Origin: WLMZ01 sp038227995
GTDB taxonomy: Bacteria; Actinomycetota; Acidimicrobiia; Acidimicrobiales; Ilumatobacteraceae
DNA length: 64,000 nucleotides
NCBI GenBank assembly: GCA_038227995.1
Contig: JBBRPP010000004.1
Span: 1 to 64,000 of the forward strand
Direction: 5' to 3'
Part shown: positions 33,673-41,854 of the stretch, one piece after another
Layout: every line of letters starts with the position of its first letter
Position numbering within the stretch: position 1 is the first letter of the stretch
Notes under the pieces: generated by a model
Databases searched by the model: none
The model's input: the letters and a program-made list of their open reading frames with translations, nothing else
What the model was told of the DNA's origin: nothing
Program-made: the position numbers and the translations under genes

Positions 33673-34524
33673 GTGGGCACCCTCGTCCTCGTCGCGACCC
33701 CGATCGGCAACCTCGGCGACATGTCGCCGCGAGCGATCGAAGCGCTGAACGGCGCCGCGCTGATCTGCTGCGAGGACACCCGCCGCACCGGCAAACTGCT
33801 GTCGCACTTCGGCATCCGCGGCGTACGGATGGCGATCGCCAACGAGCACACCGAGATGGCGCGGGTCCAGGAAGTCCTCGATCTGCTGGCTGCGGGGAAC
33901 AGCGTCGCCGTCGTCACCGATGCCGGCACCCCGGGCATCAGCGACCCGGGCGAGATCCTGGTGCGCGCCGCGATCGAACACGGTCACATCGTCAGCGCGG
34001 TGCCCGGACCTGCCGCCGATGTCATGGCGCTCGTCATCTCCGGACTGCCCAGCGCGCGGTACGTGATGGAAGGTTTCCTGCCCCGCAGCGGACCAGAGCG
34101 AGCGCCTCGGATCTTGCAGGCCGCGACTGAATCGCGAACGGTCGTGCTCTACGAAGCACCGCACCGCATCGTACGCACGGTGGCCGAACTGGCCGTCGCG
34201 TGCGGCGGCGACCGGCAGGTCGTTCTCGCCCGCGAGCTCACCAAGCTGCACGAAGAGGTCTGGCGCGGAACGCTGGCCGACGCCGTCGTTCACGTCAACG
34301 ATCGCGAACCACAGGGCGAGTACGTGATCGTGCTCGCCGGTGCGCCACCCGCGACCGCGGCGACAGACATCGACATCGAACGCGAACTGCGGCGCCAGAT
34401 CGGCGACGGCGCATCGAAGAAGTCAGCGATCTCGGCAGTCGCCGAGCGGCTCGACGTCGCCAAGAACCGCGTCTACGACATCGCGCTCGCGCTCACGCCG
34501 TCGACGGCGCCACCCGCGGGATGA
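33673..34524 (+). CDS. rsmI: 16S rRNA 2'-O-ribose C1402 methyltransferase RsmI
   Basis: 283 residues, standard for RsmI. It starts with LVLVATPIGNLGDMSPRAIEAL and has CEDTRRTGKLLSHFGI, VTDAGTPGISDPGE, VPGPAADVMAL, FYEAPHR-like LYEAPHRIVRT and RELTKLHEEVWRG. It methylates C1402 of 16S rRNA with SAM in the decoding centre. A C-terminal helical region (KKSAISAVAERLDVAKNRVYDIAL) is the usual HTH-like extension. The GTG start is 2 nt after the DUF192 stop. The 3' end overlaps the convergent thioesterase gene by 32 bases. Confidence 0.95.
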   Translation: MGTLVLVATPIGNLGDMSPRAIEALNGAALICCEDTRRTGKLLSHFGIRGVRMAIANEHTEMARVQEVLDLLAAGNSVAVVTDAGTPGISDPGEILVRAAIEHGHIVSAVPGPAADVMALVISGLPSARYVMEGFLPRSGPERAPRILQAATESRTVVLYEAPHRIVRTVAELAVACGGDRQVVLARELTKLHEEVWRGTLADAVVHVNDREPQGEYVIVLAGAPPATAATDIDIERELRRQIGDGASKKSAISAVAERLDVAKNRVYDIALALTPSTAPPAG

Positions 34525-35371
34525 GTGCCAGCTGACGGCTCTGCGCGACCAACCGTCCGCTCGAATCCCACACTTCGCCGTCTTCCTGCAGGAACCCGTT
34601 CTGGATGAACTCGGTGTGGAACCGGCACATCACCGGACCGGGGCTGGGGATGCCGCGAACGTGCACCGTCAGCTCGACCGTCGGCACCCAGCCCACCGGC
34701 ATCTCGATGTTGAACACGGGCGGCGGGAACGCGTCGACCACGAGCAGCAGCGCCAGCGTGTCGACCGGGCGGTCGTCGGAAAACGAGAGCCAGCCCTCCA
34801 TCACGGCCCTGCCCGATCGCTGCCCCTGTTGGAACCCGGAGTCGCCGGGCCGCATCCACACGCTGAGGCGGTCCATCAATGCCACGGTCACGATGCCGGT
34901 GTGCCGGTCGCGCAGGACGCATTCCTCGATCGGGGGCAGCTGCGGCGGGCCTCCGACGATGTGTTCGAACCCGCCGGACATCGCGGCCACGTCGCCGAAA
35001 CTGCCCAGCACTCGCAGCAGCTCGCGGTCGTTCTGGCGCATCGATGCGGTGATGGTCGCCAGCTGACGGCCGGCCTTGACGACGTCGGTCGCGACCTCGA
35101 TCGGACCAGCAGGTCCCGGGGCGAGGTAGTGAGCCGAGATCGTGATCGGATCAGGCCGGCCCGAACGGGCGCGCATCGCCGCGGCGGCGAGCGCGAGGAG
35201 GTATCCACCGTTCGCGTTGCCGTTGATGTCCCAGCCCGGGTGGATCGCACCGGCGAACGTTTGGCCGTCGTCCGTCATCAGCGCGGTCGCCGCGTCGAAC
35301 TCGAATCCGTCGAACGCGAATGGGGTTTCGGCTCCGCCGAGCTGATCGTGCTGCACCTCCCAATCTTGCAT
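34493..35371 (-). CDS. Acyl-CoA thioesterase (TesB-like, double hotdog)
   Basis: 292 residues. The first half has the hotdog hallmark INGNANGGYLLALAAAAM, followed by TISAHYLAPGPAGPIEV. The second half carries SFQQ-like and MPVGWVPTVELTVHVRGIP segments and ends near FLQEDGEVWDSSGRLVAQSRQLALI, the typical end of the TesB-type domain. It hydrolyses acyl-CoA; chain preference is unknown. Convergent with rsmI and divergent from metG. No clear Shine-Dalgarno precedes the ATG. Confidence 0.87.
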   Translation of the reverse strand: MQDWEVQHDQLGGAETPFAFDGFEFDAATALMTDDGQTFAGAIHPGWDINGNANGGYLLALAAAAMRARSGRPDPITISAHYLAPGPAGPIEVATDVVKAGRQLATITASMRQNDRELLRVLGSFGDVAAMSGGFEHIVGGPPQLPPIEECVLRDRHTGIVTVALMDRLSVWMRPGDSGFQQGQRSGRAVMEGWLSFSDDRPVDTLALLLVVDAFPPPVFNIEMPVGWVPTVELTVHVRGIPSPGPVMCRFHTEFIQNGFLQEDGEVWDSSGRLVAQSRQLALIPRVAPSTA

Positions 35372-35416
35372 TCAGGGGTCCACGAAATCCTCACCCGGTG
35401 ACGCATGGCCGCCCCG

Positions 35417-35422
35417 TAGCCT
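35417..35422 (+). promoter_or_regulatory. -10 element TAGCCT, leaderless promoter of metG
   Basis: TAGCCT is followed by exactly 6 nt and the GTG start of metG, the spacing expected for transcription starting at the start codon. Confidence 0.55.
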
Positions 35423-35428
35423 TGAACC

Positions 35429-36940
35429 GTGGCCAACTTCTCGCTCACGACCCCGATCTACTACGTGAACGCCAAGCCTCATCTGGGGCACGCGTACACG
35501 ACGATCATCGGCGACGCCGTCGCTCGCTGGCATCGGCTGATGGGCGACGACGTCTTCTTCCTCACCGGCACCGACGAGCACGGGCTCAAGATCCAGCAGG
35601 CCGCCGAAGCCGCGGGGCTGACGCCGAAGGAGTTCGCCGACGGAATCGCCCCGCAGTTCGAAGAGGCGTGGAAGAAGCTGAACATCAGCAACGACGACTT
35701 CATCCGCACCACCGAGCCGCGCCACTACACCGCGGTAGCGAAGCTGCTGCAGGCCTGTTACGACGCGGGCGACATCGAGCTCGGCCTGTATTCGGGCTTG
35801 TATTGCGTGTCGTGCGAGGAGTACTACACCGAAGAAGAACTGGTCGATGGTCTGTGCCCGATCCACAAGCGGCCCGTCGACTACTTCGAGGAGGAGAACT
35901 ACTTCTTCCGCCTGTCGCGGTTCCAGGACCGCTTGCTGAAGCACTACGCCGACCATCCCGACGCGATGAAGCCCGAATTCCGCGGCAACGAAGCGATCGG
36001 TCTGATCAAGGGCGGGCTGCGCGACTTCTCGATCAGCCGCACCAGCCTCACGTGGGGCATTCCGTTGCCATGGGATCCGAAGCACGTCACGTACGTCTGG
36101 TTCGACGCGCTCACCAACTACATGTCCGCGCTCGGCTATGGCACCGACGACGCCCGCTTCGCCGACTGGTGGCCGGTCGACTACCACCTCATCGGCAAGG
36201 ACATCGTCCGTCACCATTGCGTCTACTGGCCGGCGATGCTGATGTCGGCCGGCATCGATCTGCCCAAGGGTTGGGGCATCGGCGGCTGGTTGCTCAGCGA
36301 CGGCGAGAAGATGAGCAAGACCACGGGCAACGTCGTCAACCCGCTCGATCTCGTCGACGACATCGGTGTCGACGGCTTCCGCTACTACGTGCTCGCCGAG
36401 ACGTCGTACGGGCAAGACGGTGACTTCACGTACGAGGGTCTGCTCACGCGCTACAACAGCGACCTGGCCAACAACCTCGGCAACCTGCTCAGCCGCGTCG
36501 CCACGGTCGTCGGCAAGAAGTGCGACGGCGTGGGGCCCGCACCACAGGCCGACAGCCCGCTGCGCGCCGCGGCCGAAGCCGCGTACGAGAACACGTCCAA
36601 CGGATGGCTCACCCTGCAGCCCAGTCGCGCGCTCGAAGCCACGTGGTCGTTGATCAAGGCGACCAACGCGTACCTCGAGACCAACGAGCCGTGGAAGACC
36701 GAGCCCGGACCCGCCGTCGACGCGGTCATGGGCGACGCGCTGGAAGCATTGCGCATCGTCGCCGTCCTCGTGTCGCCCGCGATTCCGGCCACTGCTCAGG
36801 CCGTCTGGGAGCGCATCGGCATGGTGGGCGCCGTCGCCGACCAACGACTGCCCGACGCAGCGGCCTGGGGCGGCTACCCCGGCGGCGTCAGCGTCACCAA
36901 GGGCGAGCCGATGTTCCCGCGTCGCCAGCTTCCGGCCTGA
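35429..36940 (+). CDS. metG: Methionyl-tRNA synthetase
   Basis: 503 residues. The class I HIGH motif is HLGHAYTT near residue 19 and the KMSKS loop is GEKMSKTTGN. The insertion contains a reduced zinc knuckle (CVSCEEYYTEEELVDGLCPIH). It charges tRNA-Met with methionine. The length fits the short bacterial form without the C-terminal dimerisation domain. The GTG start has no Shine-Dalgarno but a leaderless-type -10. It begins a conserved actinobacterial series metG-tatD-x-rsmA-ispE. Confidence 0.97.
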   Translation: MANFSLTTPIYYVNAKPHLGHAYTTIIGDAVARWHRLMGDDVFFLTGTDEHGLKIQQAAEAAGLTPKEFADGIAPQFEEAWKKLNISNDDFIRTTEPRHYTAVAKLLQACYDAGDIELGLYSGLYCVSCEEYYTEEELVDGLCPIHKRPVDYFEEENYFFRLSRFQDRLLKHYADHPDAMKPEFRGNEAIGLIKGGLRDFSISRTSLTWGIPLPWDPKHVTYVWFDALTNYMSALGYGTDDARFADWWPVDYHLIGKDIVRHHCVYWPAMLMSAGIDLPKGWGIGGWLLSDGEKMSKTTGNVVNPLDLVDDIGVDGFRYYVLAETSYGQDGDFTYEGLLTRYNSDLANNLGNLLSRVATVVGKKCDGVGPAPQADSPLRAAAEAAYENTSNGWLTLQPSRALEATWSLIKATNAYLETNEPWKTEPGPAVDAVMGDALEALRIVAVLVSPAIPATAQAVWERIGMVGAVADQRLPDAAAWGGYPGGVSVTKGEPMFPRRQLPA

Positions 36941-36950
36941 TGGTCTGTCC

Positions 36951-37721
36951 GTGACCGAAGCGATCTGGGTCGACAACCACTGCCATCTCCACGACGACCG
37001 CATCCCCGGCGGCGCGACGGCAGCGGTCGCTGCTGCCCGTGAAGCGGGTGTCGGCACGATGATCACCGTCGGCTGCGACGCAGCGACATCGGTCGCCGCG
37101 ATCGCCGTCGCCGAGCAGTTCGACGGCGTGTGGGCGACGGTCGGTCTGCATCCGCACGACGCGATCAACGGCGTCGACACCGTCGCCTCGATGTTCGACC
37201 ATCCGAAGGTGATCGCGGTCGGCGAGTGCGGCCTCGACTTCCACTACGACCATTCACCTCGCGACGTGCAGCGCGGCGCGTTCGTCGACCAGATCCGCCT
37301 CGCCCACCAGTTGGGCCTGCCGCTGATCATCCACACCCGTGAAGCGTGGCCGGAGACGTTCGACATCCTGCGCGCCGAAGGCGTGCCGGCGCAGACCATC
37401 TTCCACTGCTTCACCGGCGGGGCCGACGAGGCGCGCGAGTGCCTCGACCTCGGCGCGTACCTCAGCTTTTCCGGCATCGTCACGTTCAAGACCGCCACCG
37501 ATGTGCAAGCCGCGGCGCTGCTGTGCCCGCTCGACCGGATGATGGTCGAGACCGACAGCCCCTACCTCGCGCCGCTTCCGCATCGTGGAAAGCCCAACCA
37601 GCCGGCGCTGGTCACACTCGTCGGCGGGTTCATTGCAGCACTCCGGGGCGTTCCAGCCAGTACCGTTGCTCAGGCAACCACGGCAACGGCGTGCCTTGCG
37701 TTCCCTCGCATCGCTCCCTAG
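36951..37721 (+). CDS. tatD: TatD-family metal-dependent hydrolase
   Basis: 256 residues. Metal ligands are visible: DNHCHLHDD near the start, GLHPHDA, GECGLDFHYD, IIHTREAW, FHCFTGG and VETDSPYLAP. TatD enzymes are DNases or deoxyribonucleases and D-aminoacyl-tRNA processing relatives. The GTG start follows metG by 10 nt, so the genes are co-transcribed. The usual position between metG and rsmA supports the call. Confidence 0.93.
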   Translation: MTEAIWVDNHCHLHDDRIPGGATAAVAAAREAGVGTMITVGCDAATSVAAIAVAEQFDGVWATVGLHPHDAINGVDTVASMFDHPKVIAVGECGLDFHYDHSPRDVQRGAFVDQIRLAHQLGLPLIIHTREAWPETFDILRAEGVPAQTIFHCFTGGADEARECLDLGAYLSFSGIVTFKTATDVQAAALLCPLDRMMVETDSPYLAPLPHRGKPNQPALVTLVGGFIAALRGVPASTVAQATTATACLAFPRIAP

Positions 37722-37805
37722 CCTCAACCACCGCTGGCCATCTCGCCAGCCCGTTCTTCTGGAGCTGTTCTGAACCTGGGCGTCACGGACCGACGACGAC
37801 TCGTC

Positions 37806-38318
37806 GTGGCCACGGCCTTCACCATCGTGGCACTGCCAGCGATCTGGCTGTTCACCCGTGGTCAGGCGTCGAGCGGCACCGGCGCGCCGAGCATCGCTGC
37901 GGCCGGCGTGCCCACGCCGCAGGCCGGCTCGAACGCCGCCGCCAACACCGAGTCCCGGCCGTTCGGCACCAACGGACCGATCTTCATCGACGGCCCCACC
38001 GTGCCCCAGCAGAAGTCGGGCGTGATCCAGATCGTGGTGCCGGCCACGGCTCCCGGCACATCCGTCACGGGTGGCGCGTCCTACAAGTCGATCGTCGGCA
38101 CCCAGCCCGACAGCTGCGCGGCCCCGAACGCACCGTTCGATGCGGTCCTCACCGTCACCAACACCGACAACGGCCGCAGCGTCATCTGCATCAACCGCGC
38201 CGCCCAGCCACTTGGCCCGGGTCTGCAGGTGCTGCTGAACACCAATCAGTACATCCAGATCGCGAGCCTCGTCGATGCACCGGTTCCGGTCAGCATCCAG
38301 TGGTCGAACGCTGGATGA
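37806..38318 (+). CDS. Secreted or membrane-anchored protein of unknown function in the rpfB position
   Basis: 170 residues from the GTG at 37806. An N-terminal hydrophobic segment (FTIVALPAIWLF) acts as signal or anchor, followed by an Ala/Gly/Ser-rich linker and a beta-rich domain with two cysteines (DSCAAPNAP and VICINRAA). In-frame codons just upstream read TDRRRLV, the basic region expected before a signal, so the true start may be a rarer codon upstream. In many actinobacteria a resuscitation factor (rpfB) lies between tatD and rsmA; this protein shares the place but shows no G5 or transglycosylase motif. Its stop overlaps rsmA by ATGA. Confidence 0.7.
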   Translation: MATAFTIVALPAIWLFTRGQASSGTGAPSIAAAGVPTPQAGSNAAANTESRPFGTNGPIFIDGPTVPQQKSGVIQIVVPATAPGTSVTGGASYKSIVGTQPDSCAAPNAPFDAVLTVTNTDNGRSVICINRAAQPLGPGLQVLLNTNQYIQIASLVDAPVPVSIQWSNAG

Positions 38319-39157
38319 CGCTGTCCCGCCGAGACATCAACGAACTGCTCGCCAACCACGGACTCGCGCCGCGCCGCGAATTCGGGCAGAACTTCGTCGC
38401 TGATCCCAACACCGTACGGCGCATCGCTCGCCTGGCCAATGTCGGTGCCGGAGATCGGGTGGTCGAGATCGGCGCAGGGCTGGGTTCGCTGACCTGTGCA
38501 CTGGCCGAGACCGGTGCCGACGTGCTCGCCGTCGAAATCGACCGCGGCATCGTGCCGGTCCTGCGCGATGTCGTCGCCCGGTTCTCCAACGTGACCGTGG
38601 TCGAAGGCGATGCGCAGGAGCTGTCATGGCCCGACCTACTGGCCGGATCGACCGCGTGGGTCCTCGTCGCGAACCTTCCCTACAACGTCGGCACCCCGCT
38701 GGTGATGGACCTGCTCGACGACGTGCCCCAGGTGGCGCGGATGCTGGTGATGGTGCAGCGCGAGGTCGCCGAGCGGATGGTCGCGCCGGCGCGATCGAGC
38801 GCCTACGGAGCGATCAGCGTCAAGGTCGCGTACTGGGCGTCGGCCAAGATCGTCGGCTTCGTGCCGTCCACCGTCTTCGTCCCCCAGCCGAAGGTCGAGA
38901 GTGCGTTGGTGGAGATCACCCGGCGCTCGTCGCCGGCGGTCGCCGACGTGGACCCAGCCGCGCTGTTCGCGCTCGTCAAGGGTGGGTTCGCCCATCGACG
39001 CCAGATGCTGCGTCGAGTGCTCAATGGCGTGGTCACCGCCGAGCAGTTCGCCGCGGCCGGCATCGCACCAACGTCTCGAGCCGAGGAACTCGACGTGCAC
39101 GCGTGGGGCCGGTTGACGATCGCCGTCCACGGCTCGACGGCCGAGGTCGGTGCGTGA
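38315..39157 (+). CDS. rsmA: 16S rRNA dimethyladenosine transferase RsmA/KsgA
   Basis: 280 residues. The N-terminus has GLAPRREFGQNFVADPNT, followed by the SAM-binding VEIGAGLGSLTCALAE, VLAVEID and the catalytic NLPYN (VANLPYNVGTPL). FVPQPKVESALVEI and FAHRRQMLRRVL complete the family pattern. It dimethylates two adenines in helix 45 of 16S rRNA. The ATG overlaps the preceding gene's TGA and its TGA overlaps the GTG of ispE, so translation is coupled along the operon. Confidence 0.96.
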   Translation: MTLSRRDINELLANHGLAPRREFGQNFVADPNTVRRIARLANVGAGDRVVEIGAGLGSLTCALAETGADVLAVEIDRGIVPVLRDVVARFSNVTVVEGDAQELSWPDLLAGSTAWVLVANLPYNVGTPLVMDLLDDVPQVARMLVMVQREVAERMVAPARSSAYGAISVKVAYWASAKIVGFVPSTVFVPQPKVESALVEITRRSSPAVADVDPAALFALVKGGFAHRRQMLRRVLNGVVTAEQFAAAGIAPTSRAEELDVHAWGRLTIAVHGSTAEVGA

Positions 39158-39930
39158 CCGGGGCGACGGGCGCGGCCAGCGCTGTCGGCCCTGTCACCGT
39201 GTTTGCCCCGGCCAAGCTGACGCTTCGCTTGCAGATCACTGGCGTGCGCGACGACGGCTTCCACCTGATCGACGCGGACATGGCCGAACTCGAACTGGCC
39301 GACGTGCTGACCATCGATCCCCACGGCATCGGGCTCGCCGCCGACGGCCCATACAGCCTCGGCATGCCGCTGGATGAGTCGAACCTGATCGCCAAGGCGC
39401 TGCGTGTCGTCGGCCGCACGGCCAACATTCACGTGACCAAGAACGTGCCCCACGGTGGAGGACTCGGTGGCGGATCCGCCGATGCCGCGGCCGTGCTGCG
39501 CTGGGCTGGATTCACCGATCTCGCCGGCGCGGCCCGACTCGGCGCCGACGTCGCGTTCTGCCTCGTCGGCGGGCGCGCACGTGTCCGCGGCATCGGCGAA
39601 TTGGTCGAAGCGACGCAGGCAACAGCGTTCGACATCACGTTGGTGATCCCGCCGCTGACGTGCTCGACCCCCGCCGTCTACGCCGCGTGGGACGCGCTCG
39701 GCGGCCCAACCGGGCATCCGCACAACGATCTGACTCCAGCCGCTTTGGCAGTCGAACCTGGACTCGCGATCTGGCGCGACCGCATTCGCGAGGCGTGCGG
39801 CACCGAGCCGATCCTGGCCGGTAGCGGCGCAACGTGGTTCCTGGGCGGCCGCGTTGCGGGCCTCGTCGAGGCCCTCCCCGACGCCACTGTCGTGTTCACC
39901 CGCACCGCCGGCCCCACATCGCCGGCGTGA
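39154..39930 (+). CDS. ispE: 4-diphosphocytidyl-2-C-methyl-D-erythritol kinase
   Basis: 258 residues. GHMP kinase features are visible: FAPAKLTLRLQITGVRDDGFHLID at the N-terminus, the ATP-binding VPHGGGLGGGSADAAA and a C-terminal LAGSGATWFLGG. The kinase performs the fourth step of the MEP isoprenoid pathway. It is slightly shorter than the usual 280-300 residues. The GTG overlaps the rsmA stop (GTGA), as in other actinobacteria. Confidence 0.93.
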   Translation: MTGATGAASAVGPVTVFAPAKLTLRLQITGVRDDGFHLIDADMAELELADVLTIDPHGIGLAADGPYSLGMPLDESNLIAKALRVVGRTANIHVTKNVPHGGGLGGGSADAAAVLRWAGFTDLAGAARLGADVAFCLVGGRARVRGIGELVEATQATAFDITLVIPPLTCSTPAVYAAWDALGGPTGHPHNDLTPAALAVEPGLAIWRDRIREACGTEPILAGSGATWFLGGRVAGLVEALPDATVVFTRTAGPTSPA

Positions 39931-40098
39931 GGTTCGGTCTGTGCGAGCAACAACGCGCACGTACCGAAAACGCCTCGCGCAAAGCTCGGGGCGAATGGTC
40001 GCCAGTGCGACCAGAGCACGGCCGAAAACCAGAACGACCGCCCACCGAAGTGGACGGTCGAGGGCTCGTGGCGAGGCCACGGGAAGAACGAGGGTCGA

Positions 40099-40191
40099 CT
40101 ATTTACGACGCTGGTGACGGGTACGCCGGAGCATCTTCTTGTGCTTCTTCTTACGCATGCGCTTACGGCGCTTCTTGATCAACGAACCCAT
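40099..40191 (-). CDS. Ribosomal protein bS22-like small basic protein (30 residues)
   Basis: 30 residues, MGSLIKKRRKRM then RKKKHKKMLRRTRHQRRK. The pattern GSxIKKRRKRMxKKKHxKxLRRTRxQRRK matches the actinobacterial small-subunit protein bS22, which was seen in mycobacterial ribosomes and is about 33 residues long. It also resembles the AURKAIP1/COX24 domain. It probably binds 16S rRNA near the decoding region. A TAGCGT element lies 9 nt upstream and no Shine-Dalgarno is seen. It is convergent with ispE. Confidence 0.88.
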   Translation of the reverse strand: MGSLIKKRRKRMRKKKHKKMLRRTRHQRRK

Positions 40192-40200
40192 GAGTTGGAG

Positions 40201-40206
40201 ACGCTA
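40201..40206 (-). promoter_or_regulatory. -10 element TAGCGT of the bS22 gene
   Basis: On the minus strand TAGCGT is followed by 9 nt and the ATG of the bS22-like gene. Confidence 0.45.
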
Positions 40207-40320
40207 GCGGGTGGCTTCGGCGCCCCCAACCTGGTGCGCAGGTGAGGCCGGATTTTCGCCGCGGCCGACCATTTTCGAGCGTGGCTGCAGAACAGCTTCC
40301 GCTACCCTGTGGCGAGCCTT

Positions 40321-40391
40321 TCCGGGGTCGTTCAATGGTAGGACAACAGGTTTTGATCCTGTGTATAGGGGTTCGAGCCCTCTCCCCGGAG
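40321..40391 (+). tRNA. tRNA-Gln (anticodon UUG)
   Basis: A 7-bp acceptor stem TCCGGGG/CCCCGGA encloses a D-arm (TTCAATGGTAGGAC), anticodon stem ACAGG/CCTGT with loop TTTTGAT (anticodon TTG), and a T-arm with GGGGTTCGAGCCCT. The discriminator is G and no CCA is encoded. Confidence 0.95.
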
Positions 40392-40439
40392 CTACATCGA
40401 TGAGCACTCGGGTCCGGGTGCCGGTTCGACGCATTGCGA

Positions 40440-41678
40440 TCACGTGCACGAATACGGCGCCAGCGAGATGTCGACGACGTTGAAGCAATGGCCGCCGAGA
40501 CCCAGGGTGGCGCCGTTCAACACTGAGTCGTACACGGCCGCATGTCCGGAGGCGACCAGCAGGATGCTCGTGCCACCGCGCACACTCGAGTCGCGGATCA
40601 CGGCATAGGCCGTGGATCCCGCCGAGAAGATGCCGGTGGTGGCGCCGGTCCCCGTCACGCTCACGGTCAACCCCTCCATCGTCACCTGCGCCGACAGGAC
40701 CGCGACCCCGTACGCGTAGTAGCCGGGGGCAGCGGCGACGGATGTGGCGCCGACGTGGTCGAGTGTGACGCCACCGGCGACGTTGCCGATCCAGATCGCG
40801 GTGTTGTACGTGGCGCCTCCGGCCACGATCGACACCGTCAGATTGCGGACTTCGCTGTGCAACGTGCCGACCGAGGCGCGCATCACCGCACTGCTGCCAT
40901 CGACAATGGGTACGGTCTCGCTGCCGCAGTCACCACACAGCAACGTCGTCGTGTCCCGGCCCGATCCCTCGATGTCGACGTAGTCCTTCAAGTCGATGCC
41001 GCCACTTTCGATGTAGACACCGGGCGCGATACGGATCAGGTATGGGCTGAAGAGGCCGTTGTCGGTGATTGATGCCAGCGCCGCGCGGACCGAGGTGAAA
41101 TCACCGCCCGACTTGGCGACCTCGATCACGTGGGTTGGACGCGGCGCCGCGAGTGCCGCCGGGCCTCCGCCGGTGAGCTCGTAGTAGCCGACGATGTCGA
41201 CGGCGAGGTCGACCGATCCGGAGTTGTTGTAGAAGCTCAAGCGACCGTCGGCCGACAGCGGAACCGTCACGGCGTTCGGTGTCGGCGGTGCGCCTGCGAC
41301 CCAATTGAGGCTCGACGACAGGGGAAGCGGGCGGCCCGCAGGAAACACCGTGAGGTACGAGGCGGACGTCGCGTTGATCGCGACGACGTTCATCGACAAC
41401 GCAGTCGCACCCGTCGGGATGCTGCAGTTGCCGTTCACGCCCCACGCCGCCGTCGTGAAGGTTTCGGCCGAACCGACAGGTGTGCTTCGTGCGCCCACGA
41501 TCGACGCCGGACGTGTGTCGAGCAACCGGCATGGCGTGACCGGCACGAACGACGACGCCCCCGAGGAGCTGGAGGCCGAGGCGATCAGCAGTCCTCCCGC
41601 GCCGGCTGCGATCGCAATGACAACCCCAACACCAACCCAACGTGTCCGGGTGAACACCCAGCGGGACACACCGAACAT
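40440..41678 (-). CDS. Secreted right-handed beta-helix protein with an RLLDTR module
   Basis: 412 residues. An N-terminal signal or anchor (WVGVGVVIAIAAGAGGLLIASA) is followed by a module that starts VTPCRLLDTRPAS and ends VDIVGYYE, related to the modules of the 27.5-29.5 kb protein. The C-terminal part (SVRAALASITDNGLFSPYLIRIAPGVYIESGGIDLKDYVDIEGSG onward) has the repeats of pectin-methylesterase/pectate-lyase-like beta-helices. It is probably exported and may act on or bind polysaccharides; catalytic residues are not clear. GGAGGAG lies 8 nt before the ATG, a strong start. Confidence 0.8.
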   Translation of the reverse strand: MFGVSRWVFTRTRWVGVGVVIAIAAGAGGLLIASASSSSGASSFVPVTPCRLLDTRPASIVGARSTPVGSAETFTTAAWGVNGNCSIPTGATALSMNVVAINATSASYLTVFPAGRPLPLSSSLNWVAGAPPTPNAVTVPLSADGRLSFYNNSGSVDLAVDIVGYYELTGGGPAALAAPRPTHVIEVAKSGGDFTSVRAALASITDNGLFSPYLIRIAPGVYIESGGIDLKDYVDIEGSGRDTTTLLCGDCGSETVPIVDGSSAVMRASVGTLHSEVRNLTVSIVAGGATYNTAIWIGNVAGGVTLDHVGATSVAAAPGYYAYGVAVLSAQVTMEGLTVSVTGTGATTGIFSAGSTAYAVIRDSSVRGGTSILLVASGHAAVYDSVLNGATLGLGGHCFNVVDISLAPYSCT

Positions 41679-41842
41679 GAGCGTCACTCCTCCGCCTCGC
41701 GATCGTCGCTCGAGCTGCAAAACGGTACACCGGGAGTGCAATATGAGCTGACCTGTGATGCGTGCTCGGACGCGGCGGGCGGCACGCGGACCTGCGTGAC
41801 ATCTGTCGTCCACGTGTCCCGCGCTGTCGCGGCAGAGTGCGC

Positions 41843-41848
41843 TAGAAC
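41843..41848 (+). promoter_or_regulatory. -10 element TAGAAC, leaderless promoter of glmU
   Basis: TAGAAC is followed by exactly 6 nt and the ATG of glmU; no Shine-Dalgarno. Confidence 0.55.
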
Positions 41849-41854
41849 TGAGTC

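Noticed and set aside
37346..38314. Long N-terminal extension of the rsmA frame
   Set aside because: It overlaps tatD and the exported protein in another frame; RsmA has a normal start at 38315.
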